Notes under the pieces: generated by a model | Databases searched by the model: none | The model's input: only the letters and a program-made list of their open reading frames with translations | Told to the model about the DNA's origin: nothing | In this document: piece after piece, positions 6,934 to 13,560 of the stretch | Numbering within the stretch: the first letter of the stretch is position 1 | Layout of the letters: each line of letters starts with the position of its first letter | Program-made: the position numbers and the translations under genes | NCBI GenBank assembly: GCA_013288145.1 | Contig: JABDCJ010000060.1 | Location: 1-13,774, forward strand | Reading direction: 5' to 3' | From: Nitrososphaerota archaeon | GTDB taxonomy: Archaea > Thermoproteota > Nitrososphaeria > Nitrososphaerales > CADDZS01 | Length of the DNA: 13,774 nucleotides

Positions 6934-9291
6934 ATGTCTCAAGTATTTGGAAGCAGGGTAAGAAGACGTGAAGACCCGCGATTTATCACGGGGCACGGCC
7001 ACTTTACCGAGGATTTTACCGTACCGAAGATGGCAAGCGCGGTTTTTGTGCGCAGTCCGTACGCGCATGCTAAGATCAAGAGCATCCACACAGAGAAGGC
7101 AAGAGCTCAACCGGGAGTTATCGCGGTTTTCATCGGAAAGGATACGGAATCGAAGCTTGCGGCGGTACCGACGGCTTGGCCCGTGACTAACGGGAATCTA
7201 AAGACTACAAAGTACTTCCCGATCGCAATTGACAAGGTACGCTACGTGGGAGATCCGGTCGCGGTCGTGGTCGCGCAGAGCCAGAGTGAAGCGCTTGATG
7301 CGGCAGAACTGGTGGAGGTGGACTATGAGCCGCTTCCGGTCGTCGTGGATTCGGAAAAGGCCGTTGCCGCGGGTGCCCCGCTCCTCTACGAGGACGTGCC
7401 AAACAACATTGCGCTAGACTGGAAGGTCAGCGGCGGCGATATCGAGAAAGCTTTCCGGGAAGCGGAGGTCGTGGTCAACCAGAGGATCGTGAATCAACGG
7501 CTGCTGCCAACCGCGATTGAAACGAGAGGCGCGAGTGCAGACTATGATCTCGGGAGCGGTCAGCTCACGATCTGGATGACCTCGCAAAACCCGCATGTTC
7601 ACAGGTTTTTGATTTCCGCGATCACTGGAGTACCGGAGACCAAGCTGCGAATAGTCTCGACAGACGTCGGCGGTGGTTTTGGATCCAAACTGCCCTGCTT
7701 TGGTGGCGAGGCGGTAGTTGCGTGGCTTGCAAAGACACTCAGGATGCCGGTAAAGTGGATCGAGGACCGGCGCGAGAACTATGTCGCAACAAATCACGGC
7801 AGGGATCACGTCGAGTACGTCGAACTTGCGGCAAAAAGGGACGGAACGATACTTGGGTTGAGGGTGAAGACGTACGCGAATTTGGGTGCGTGGCTTTCAA
7901 CAGCCGGGCCTGGAGTGCCGACGATACTCTTTGCCCTAATTCTCAGTGGTCCATACAAGATTCCCGCAGTTGCCTGCGAGGTGATCGGGGTGCTTACAAA
8001 CACTACCGCTGTTGATACGTACAGAGGCGCCGGGAGACCGGAGGCGACGCTGATCATCGAAAGAGCAGTTGACATGCTCGCACAGAAGATCGGGATGGAC
8101 CCGGCTGAGGTGCGAATGAAGAATTTTATTCCGGAAAGTGAATTTCCGGCAAATGTACCGACGGGGCTTTCGTACGACAGCGGCAATTACGCGGGAGCAA
8201 TGCGCAAGGCGCTCGGAATGGTCAACTATGAGAACTTTAGAGCAGAGCAGGCAAAGGCCCGGGCAGAAGGAAAGCTCTTGGGCCTCGGGATCTCGTCGTA
8301 CGTGGAGATCTGTGGACTGGGACCGTCGAGTGTGGTTCGCTCAACGGGCTTTGGACTAGGACTGTGGGAGAGCACTACAGTTAGAGTACATCCCAGTGGA
8401 AAGGTAACAGTGTTCACCGGCGCAAACCCGCACGGTCAGGGAGAGGAGACGACCTTTGCACAGATCGTGGTCGAGGAGCTCGGGGTAAAGCTGGACGATG
8501 TTGAAATCATCCACGGAGACACCGACCGAATTGCGTTCGGCATGGGGACGTATGGCAGCCGGGCGACGCCGGTTGCGGGAGCGTCGCTCGCTGTTTCGTC
8601 AAGGAAGATACTCGAGAAAGCTAAGAAGATAGCGGCCCATCTCATCGAGGCGAGACCGGAGGACGTGGTTATGGAGAACGGGCGATTTCACGTCAGGGGA
8701 TCGAAGGAACCGTCCAAGGGCTGGGGAGACGTTGCTTACGCTGCCTACGGTGCGGGGTCAAACGAGATTCCAAAGGGAATGGAACCGGGCCTCGAGGATA
8801 TCACGTTTTACGATCCGGTAAATTTCGTGTTCCCATTCGGGACGCACATCTGCATCGTCGAGGTCTCGCGGCAGACCGGCGAGGTGAAGATCAAAAGGTA
8901 CGTGGCGGTCGACGATTGCGGACGGCAGATCAACCCCATGCTTGTAGAGGGGCAGATCCACGGCGGGATCACGCAAGGGATCTCGCAGGCGCTCTGGGAG
9001 GAGTGCGTTTACGACCAGGACGGAAATCTCATTACCGGCTCGCTGGTCGACTATGCGGTTCCGACAGCAGTGGAGGTGCCTCACTATGAGCTGTCCCACA
9101 CGGTGACGCCGTCGCCGCACAACCCGATTGGAGTAAAGGGGATCGGGGAAGCCGGAACGATTGCAGCGACTCCTGCGGTTGTGAATGCAGTGGTTGATGC
9201 CCTAAGCCATCTAGGAGTGACGCACATCGACATGCCTTTGCGGTCGGACAAGATCTGGGAGATACTGGAAGAAAAAGGGGCTGCCCAATGA
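6934..9291 (+). CDS. Molybdenum hydroxylase large (Mo-cofactor) subunit, form II CoxL-like
   Basis: Catalytic subunit, 785 residues, that binds the molybdopterin cytosine dinucleotide cofactor and hydroxylates a carbon centre. The opening VFGSRVRRREDPRFITGHG is the family's. GGGFGSK (246-252), DTYRGAGR (361-368), GQGEETTFAQ (501-510) and KGIGEAG with the catalytic base Glu739 (735-741) are all in place. True aerobic CO dehydrogenase has AYxCSFR at the 361-368 site, where Cys binds copper. Here there is Gly-Ala, the form II pattern, so CO oxidation is not supported. The substrate could be an aldehyde, purine or other N-heterocycle. The start is ATG 6934 with GAGGG 8 bases upstream. RidA follows after 4 bases. 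No Mo-cofactor sulfurase, CoxD/CoxE or CoxF-like maturation gene is in the window, so those must lie elsewhere. Confidence 0.94.
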   Translation: MSQVFGSRVRRREDPRFITGHGHFTEDFTVPKMASAVFVRSPYAHAKIKSIHTEKARAQPGVIAVFIGKDTESKLAAVPTAWPVTNGNLKTTKYFPIAIDKVRYVGDPVAVVVAQSQSEALDAAELVEVDYEPLPVVVDSEKAVAAGAPLLYEDVPNNIALDWKVSGGDIEKAFREAEVVVNQRIVNQRLLPTAIETRGASADYDLGSGQLTIWMTSQNPHVHRFLISAITGVPETKLRIVSTDVGGGFGSKLPCFGGEAVVAWLAKTLRMPVKWIEDRRENYVATNHGRDHVEYVELAAKRDGTILGLRVKTYANLGAWLSTAGPGVPTILFALILSGPYKIPAVACEVIGVLTNTTAVDTYRGAGRPEATLIIERAVDMLAQKIGMDPAEVRMKNFIPESEFPANVPTGLSYDSGNYAGAMRKALGMVNYENFRAEQAKARAEGKLLGLGISSYVEICGLGPSSVVRSTGFGLGLWESTTVRVHPSGKVTVFTGANPHGQGEETTFAQIVVEELGVKLDDVEIIHGDTDRIAFGMGTYGSRATPVAGASLAVSSRKILEKAKKIAAHLIEARPEDVVMENGRFHVRGSKEPSKGWGDVAYAAYGAGSNEIPKGMEPGLEDITFYDPVNFVFPFGTHICIVEVSRQTGEVKIKRYVAVDDCGRQINPMLVEGQIHGGITQGISQALWEECVYDQDGNLITGSLVDYAVPTAVEVPHYELSHTVTPSPHNPIGVKGIGEAGTIAATPAVVNAVVDALSHLGVTHIDMPLRSDKIWEILEEKGAAQ

Positions 9292-9295
9292 ATTC

Positions 9296-9694
9296 GTGAA
9301 GCGAATTCTTTTTTCTTCTGAACTCCCAGCCTCCAATTTTTACAGCCAGGGGATTAAGGTTGGGAATACAATCTATCTTTCCGGAATAGTTGCGTTCGAT
9401 CCGCAGACAAAGAAGGTGGAAACGAAATCGATAGAGGAACAGACCGAACGTGCGATCCGCAATTGCGAGCTCATCCTGCGGGAAGGCGGGGGGAATCTGG
9501 GAGACGTCGTGCAGGTGATCGTGTTGCTAAAGAATCCAGAGGATTTCGACGGGATGAATCGTGCTTACCTGAAGATCTTTCCAAATGATTCCCTTCCAAC
9601 TAGAGCCGTTACAAAGCTTGGAGTGGACCTTCCAAATATCTTGGTTTCTGTGATGATGACGGCTGTTTTGCAAGAAGGACCGACTCAAAGATAA
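9296..9694 (+). CDS. RidA/YjgF/UK114-family protein
   Basis: A 132-residue member of the trimeric Rid family, whose best-known members hydrolyse reactive enamines and imines. Tyr16-Ser17-Gln18 (FYSQGIKVGNTIYLSG), Ser29 and Arg103 (PTRAV) match the conserved ligand-binding residues. The canonical glutamate in the terminal VEIE segment is missing: the aligned text is LVSVMMTAV. So this is a divergent Rid subgroup with possibly altered chemistry. The start is GTG 9296, four bases after the Mo-hydroxylase large-subunit stop, so it is the last gene of that operon and translation is probably coupled. A role in handling an unstable product of the hydroxylase is a reasonable inference, not shown. Its stop lies 3 bases from that of the convergent regulator. 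Confidence 0.9.
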   Translation: MKRILFSSELPASNFYSQGIKVGNTIYLSGIVAFDPQTKKVETKSIEEQTERAIRNCELILREGGGNLGDVVQVIVLLKNPEDFDGMNRAYLKIFPNDSLPTRAVTKLGVDLPNILVSVMMTAVLQEGPTQR

Positions 9695-9697
9695 GAA

Positions 9698-10654
9698 TTA
9701 GATTTTGAGGTTCAGCCTCAACTTGTCTCTGACGCGGACCGCGCCCCGGATGAGATGAAAATCTGCGATGGTAATGTCATCTTGGGATCTAACATATTGA
9801 AAAATGTCCTCTGCCGCGGCGACGTTTTTGCAGATGAACAAACTGTTCACGCTTGGTCCGACGTAAGTTTCAATCAACAGAAGAGAGTCGTCGAACTTTT
9901 CAGAGATATTCGAAATGAGCGGTTTCAGGGCTTTTTGAGACGAAGCAGTGAAGTAAATCTCAATCGGTACGCCTTCGACCTTGCTTGCATCCCAGCTTGT
10001 CAGAATTAAGAGAGCATTCTTGTCAGTCAGGGTTCCCAATCTTCTCTTGACTGTTCGCAGCGAAACACCGGTCTCCATTGCGATATCAGTCTGCGGTCGC
10101 TGGAAGCTGTCTCTTATGCTACTGTAGATGGAGCGATCCTTTCCGGAGAAATTTGTCGTACATTCCGGGAAGCTGATCGTTTCTCTCCTGATCTCTGTAA
10201 AGCGACCAACCTCGTCGTTGAATTTTTGCAGGTAACGATTGAGTGCCTCCGGCTCTTCGTGGGCGAATACGAAAGAAACAGTTTGCCCTAAATAGAGAAT
10301 AATCGTCCTTACGTTGCTCGTCTTGGAAAGCTCTTTGATTCCCCTGTCGCGAGATTCCTTATCCGGGAATTCGAGCCAGACCTTCTGCACCTTCAACGAC
10401 AGGAGATTTGGATTGATCATGGCAGACCAGCCCAAAAACACGCCCTGCCCTCTCAGTCGCGTTATCCTATTTCGCACCGTGTCCTTGTCGATGTCAAGCT
10501 CGGAAGCGACGTGGCGCAAAGAACTCAGTCCGGTGGGGAATGGATCAAACTCGGAACTCCCGCCGGTGCGCAGTTTCCGGAGTATCTTGATGTCGAGAGG
10601 ATCCAAAAACTGAAACGTCCTGAAAGAAACGACAGAGACTCTTTTACTTTTCAT
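9698..10654 (-). CDS. AsnC/Lrp-like regulator with two HTH modules in tandem
   Basis: A 318-residue transcription regulator. Module 1 has a winged helix at about 17-75 (LDPLDIKILRKL, then HVASELDIDKDTVRNRITRL), followed by a region of about 85-160 resembling a degenerate ligand-binding RAM domain. Module 2 repeats the plan: a helix-turn-helix at about 172-216 (SIYSSIRDSFQRPQTDIA, then GVSLRTVKRRLGTL) and a second RAM-like region to the end. Classic Lrp/AsnC proteins have one module of about 150 residues, so this is a doubled form that could act as a monomeric pseudo-dimer. The start is the only good ATG, at 10654. The gene is convergent with ridA and divergent from the DUF998 gene; the flanking Mo-hydroxylase operon and DUF998 pair are its likeliest targets (inference). 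Confidence 0.8.
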   Translation of the reverse strand: MKSKRVSVVSFRTFQFLDPLDIKILRKLRTGGSSEFDPFPTGLSSLRHVASELDIDKDTVRNRITRLRGQGVFLGWSAMINPNLLSLKVQKVWLEFPDKESRDRGIKELSKTSNVRTIILYLGQTVSFVFAHEEPEALNRYLQKFNDEVGRFTEIRRETISFPECTTNFSGKDRSIYSSIRDSFQRPQTDIAMETGVSLRTVKRRLGTLTDKNALLILTSWDASKVEGVPIEIYFTASSQKALKPLISNISEKFDDSLLLIETYVGPSVNSLFICKNVAAAEDIFQYVRSQDDITIADFHLIRGAVRVRDKLRLNLKI

Positions 10655-10784
10655 GTGTCACTTTTGTCTGTCCCATTCAGACGCAACGTTATCTGCAACG
10701 AGATTCGAGGGACAGGGTGATGGACTTCGGGAAGAAAGTGTCTGTTGTGAAGATTTCCCGGGAAAGAGCGGAGAACGAAAAAAA
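10655..10784. promoter_or_regulatory. Divergent intergenic region with inverted repeats
   Basis: These 130 bases separate the two-module regulator from the DUF998 gene. They hold GTCTG-TCCCATT-CAGAC (10666-10682), a second pairing TGTCCC/GGGACA (10669-10674 with 10709-10714), a direct repeat GCAACG (10683-10688 and 10695-10700), and a 12-base palindrome TTTCCCGGGAAA (10754-10765). No strong box A stands out on either strand. The repeats near the regulator's start could support autoregulation. Confidence 0.4.
10754..10765 (+). promoter_or_regulatory. 12-bp perfect palindrome before the DUF998 gene
   Basis: TTTCCCGGGAAA ends 19 bases before ATG 10785, close to the GGAG ribosome site. It could be an operator or a short hairpin limiting translation. 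It does not match the palindrome before the Mo-hydroxylase operon. Confidence 0.35.
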
Positions 10785-11414
10785 ATGCATTCACTAGACC
10801 AAACTGTGCAAAAGGAGAAAGCTGGGAAGAGTAAAACGAGGATTCTTTCGCTGGTTGCACTTGCCGGAGTCGCGCACTTTGGCCTGACGATACTTCTCCT
10901 GAGCTTGCTGACAACGACGTACAGCCCTATCACTCAGGCAGCCAGCGATTATGGAGTCGGTCCCTTTGCCACAGAGATGAACTTAGGATTTTTTGTAGGT
11001 GGAATCGGTATCATTGCGTTTGCCACAGCTATGGCCCGGCACAAACCCCGTTCCATAGTCGGATCTGCTTTTCTCGACGTTGCCGGCGCGGTCTTGATCA
11101 TGGATTCATACTTTACCACTAACCTTGAAGGTGCCCCAGCTACGTTGCATGGAACAATTCACGGCTTCGGAGGCTTTTTCTTCTTCCTGACGGCGCCGAT
11201 TGGAATGATTCTTGTTTCTCGCAAGTTTGGACGCAAGAGATTTTTCGTAACACTTGCCGCATTAATCGTCGCGTATGGCTTTCTATTTGCAAACTCTGTT
11301 CTGCCAAATACAGGTGGCCTTGCCGAACGAATTATTCTGCTGGTGATTTTCTCGTCGGTGATTGCTGCATCGTTAAAACTTTACAGAACTTCTAAAGGAG
11401 AGAGTCCGTCTTGA
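10785..11414 (+). CDS. DUF998-family membrane protein
   Basis: A 209-residue protein with six membrane helices at about 19-42, 66-84, 91-110, 126-144, 152-170 and 180-200. The loop SDYGVGPFATEMNLGF after helix 1 and the helix 4 text LHGTIHGFGGFFFFL, with His122 and His126, fit the DUF998 pattern; the function of the family is unknown. The frame is open back to 10653, but that extension is polar and unlike the family. ATG 10785 has GGAG 11 bases upstream and opens a normal basic N-terminus. The TGA is inside the TTGA that starts the next gene, so the two membrane proteins are coupled and probably work together. Confidence 0.8.
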   Translation: MHSLDQTVQKEKAGKSKTRILSLVALAGVAHFGLTILLLSLLTTTYSPITQAASDYGVGPFATEMNLGFFVGGIGIIAFATAMARHKPRSIVGSAFLDVAGAVLIMDSYFTTNLEGAPATLHGTIHGFGGFFFFLTAPIGMILVSRKFGRKRFFVTLAALIVAYGFLFANSVLPNTGGLAERIILLVIFSSVIAASLKLYRTSKGESPS

Positions 11415-12109
11415 TATCACCATACAGGCTGTCGAGGGTACTCATCGCAGTGGCAGTTGTTATCTCGCCCATACTGCTGGGTGCATGGTTCGCCCTCTGT
11501 CCGCAGTATGGCAATCCACAGTGCCCTACGAGCGCAAATACGCTTGCAGCACTGGTAGCTTTCAGGAGTGCAGATCCGACATTGATGTCAGTGTTTCTGA
11601 CGATAAGTACGGTCATTCCCTACGTCTACCCGCTGAGCTACATCGGGCTCGGGTTGCTCGCATTTAGGCGTTCGCCACGGCTAGCAATAGCTGGAATCAT
11701 GCTCGGGTGGTTCGGGAGCATCGCCTGGGGATTGATAGGACCAGGCGAGTTCATCTACTATGATGCCGCACACCTTGGGAACGACCAGCTTGCAACGACC
11801 CTTCTGAATGGCTTGTATGGACACTGGCAGATCTACTATATTGTTGCCACGGGCTGGGTGATCGGGCATCAGGGAGCTTACATACTGCTCGGTGCTGCGC
11901 TTTGGAGGGCGAAAGCGATTCCAAAGTGGGCTGCGCTACTATTGATTGTCAGCGGTCCGATAATGGGGCCGATAGCGTATGGTTCGAACGTTGGATGGAT
12001 ACAAGTCGGCGGATACGTTCTGGTTTTGATCGCAAGCGTTCCCGTAGCTATCAAACTTGCAGGAAAAGTTCCTGTCGTTGCCCTAACGATAAGCGAAACT
12101 ACGCACTAG
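11411..12109 (+). CDS. Multi-helix membrane protein coupled to the DUF998 gene, unknown function
   Basis: A 232-residue membrane protein with about six helices: 7-27, 58-84, 89-110, 140-164, 172-190 and 196-218. The first loop holds two cysteines (CPQYGNPQC) that could form an extracytoplasmic disulfide. A long central loop, GPGEFIYYDAAHLGNDQ, is rich in aromatic and acidic residues. I do not recognise the family. The TTG start at 11411 overlaps the DUF998 stop by four bases (TTGA) and has a strong AAAGGAG 10 bases upstream, which settles the start. Its stop lies inside the convergent membrane-protein gene, an 11-base overlap. Confidence 0.75.
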   Translation: MISPYRLSRVLIAVAVVISPILLGAWFALCPQYGNPQCPTSANTLAALVAFRSADPTLMSVFLTISTVIPYVYPLSYIGLGLLAFRRSPRLAIAGIMLGWFGSIAWGLIGPGEFIYYDAAHLGNDQLATTLLNGLYGHWQIYYIVATGWVIGHQGAYILLGAALWRAKAIPKWAALLLIVSGPIMGPIAYGSNVGWIQVGGYVLVLIASVPVAIKLAGKVPVVALTISETTH

Positions 12110-12854
12110 TCTCAACGCTGCGTTCGAGTGGCGCCCTGCTCAAGGGTGCGAGGGATCTTGCCGCGCGGTAGAGGAAGTACGCGTCAACTGCGAGTAGAGC
12201 CTCATCCGCGATCCGGAAAGCGGGGAAATCCTGAGAGAACACGGTATCGATTAACAGAAGCAAGAACAGGAATAACCCGAGCCATTTGAGGTGTTCCCGT
12301 AGGATTGGATCCCTTGACCGCTTGAAGCTCAAGTATAATGCGAGAAAACCGAGAAACACCCAGCCGAAAGATCCGGCGATGAAAGCCCCACCATTTCCTC
12401 CGGGGATATTGAAGTAACTAACATGGAGAAAAATTACTGAGGCGAGACTGCCGGCTGTTGTAAGAAATGTAAAGAACCACACGAAATATCTCAGCTGCTT
12501 CCAGAGAAACGTGTTCCGGTTCAGCGGGTCAGAGCGCCTCGCCACCTTGATTGTGATGTCGATCCACACAAGCATTACTATCCCGGCTGTGTCGACGACG
12601 AAGTACTCTAGCAAGCCCAGGTAGAAATTATCGGAGGCGAAGAATCTGATCAGGAGGTTTGATGAAACGAGCAGCGCGAAGGTGATCGCGGCGATACCGA
12701 CCCAGCGCGCACGTTCTTTGAATAGAGGACTCATTAATGCCCTCCGGATCCTGAAAGCCCACACTGCACTGTAAATGTAGAATCCGAAGACGATTGCTCC
12801 GAACGCAAAGAGCAGGATAGAGGTGACGAGCCCTAGGATATCACTTGCTGACAT
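12099..12854 (-). CDS. Multi-helix membrane protein overlapping a KaiC-like gene, unknown function
   Basis: A 251-residue protein with about seven hydrophobic segments (8-34, 50-71, 79-103, 121-146, 152-174, 191-206, 214-233) joined by basic loops such as RIRRALMSPLFKERAR and KVARRSDPLNRN. The layout recalls seven-helix sensor modules, but no kinase or other output domain follows and I do not recognise a family. ATG 12854 lies inside the end of the upstream KaiC/RAD55-like gene, a 14-base overlap, so the two are translated together. A membrane partner for that cytosolic protein is the natural inference. The gene ends inside the convergent membrane-protein gene. Confidence 0.72.
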   Translation of the reverse strand: MSASDILGLVTSILLFAFGAIVFGFYIYSAVWAFRIRRALMSPLFKERARWVGIAAITFALLVSSNLLIRFFASDNFYLGLLEYFVVDTAGIVMLVWIDITIKVARRSDPLNRNTFLWKQLRYFVWFFTFLTTAGSLASVIFLHVSYFNIPGGNGGAFIAGSFGWVFLGFLALYLSFKRSRDPILREHLKWLGLFLFLLLLIDTVFSQDFPAFRIADEALLAVDAYFLYRAARSLAPLSRAPLERSVETSA

Positions 12855-13518
12855 ATGGTGTCATCTCCATTTTTCCCTTCGAAAACTCGTACCGGTAGTA
12901 GGTAGGGCGGGGCTGCAGACCACGCATCTTTCTCACGCGAAATAGTGGCTCAACCCTTGGACCTTCCTCGTACAATCTTAACTCAAGTACCCCGTCGAAT
13001 AGCTGCTCCATAGCTGCGAGCACCTGAGGCTGGTGCATACCTTCCTCTATTGTCGCAAGAAACACGGCGTTGTTTTTCTTTGAATCCGCGAGTAGCTGGC
13101 CGAAGAAACGGTAGATGGTATCTGGTGGGTTCAGCATCAAGAGAGGCGAGAGGACGTCTGTGACGACACGGATCCTTTTTCCGTCCACCACGTTTTTCCT
13201 GATGCTCTCCTTGACGGTCGCAGAGATCGAGGTCAGGTCATTCATGTCAACTTTTGATTCACTGCCCTCAGAAGCAATCCAGGAAGGCAGTTTGTCTGTA
13301 GAAATTCGGAATGCTTTGAGATCTTCGAGGACCTCGGACACAGCAAGGTGCGTGACGTAGAGGCATGGATCTCCAACAACTAAACCTGATCTCGTGAACC
13401 AGTAACCGAGAGCTTCCTTTCCTACACCGGGCGGACCGGCAACCAAGATTGAGGATTTTTCTGGATAGCCATCGCCACCTAGTACTGTGTCAAGTTGCTC
13501 CAGACCGGTCGAGACCAA
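12841..13518 (-). CDS. KaiC/RAD55-family RecA-like protein with degenerate active site
   Basis: A 225-residue single RecA-like domain of the archaeal KaiC/GvpD/RAD55 group. It opens VSTGLEQLDTVLGG, the family's usual start. The Walker A loop is GPPGVGKE (28-35): Lys34 is kept, but the Mg-binding Ser/Thr is replaced by Glu35. The segment where KaiC has paired catalytic glutamates reads LYVTHLAVSE and lacks them. The Walker B aspartate Asp121 (RVVTDVLSPLL) is present. The C-terminal text VRKMRG and YYRYEFSKGKMEMTPY is family-like. ATP binding without efficient hydrolysis is likely (inference); it may be a signalling or scaffold protein. The start is TTG 13518 with AGGA 7-8 bases upstream and a good box A at 13549-13560. 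It overlaps the downstream membrane-protein gene. Confidence 0.85.
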   Translation of the reverse strand: MVSTGLEQLDTVLGGDGYPEKSSILVAGPPGVGKEALGYWFTRSGLVVGDPCLYVTHLAVSEVLEDLKAFRISTDKLPSWIASEGSESKVDMNDLTSISATVKESIRKNVVDGKRIRVVTDVLSPLLMLNPPDTIYRFFGQLLADSKKNNAVFLATIEEGMHQPQVLAAMEQLFDGVLELRLYEEGPRVEPLFRVRKMRGLQPRPTYYRYEFSKGKMEMTPYVSK

Positions 13519-13548
13519 AGTTCAATCCTGCTTTAAACTGAGAAACTG

Positions 13549-13560
13549 ATTTATTATAAT
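13549..13560 (-). promoter_or_regulatory. Box A promoter of the KaiC-like/membrane protein pair
   Basis: On the minus strand this reads ATTATAATAAAT, the strongest box A match in the window. It lies about 35 bases before the TTG start and predicts a leader of about 10 bases. Confidence 0.6.

Noticed and set aside
5541..9291. Annotation as aerobic carbon monoxide dehydrogenase
   Set aside because: The large subunit lacks the AYxCSFR copper loop, has YRGAGR, and no CoxD/E/F-type maturation genes are present. Only the general molybdenum hydroxylase family is supported.
10653..10784. 44-residue N-terminal extension of the DUF998 protein
   Set aside because: It is polar and Cys-rich and unlike the family. 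It covers the repeat-rich divergent region, and ATG 10785 has a ribosome site.
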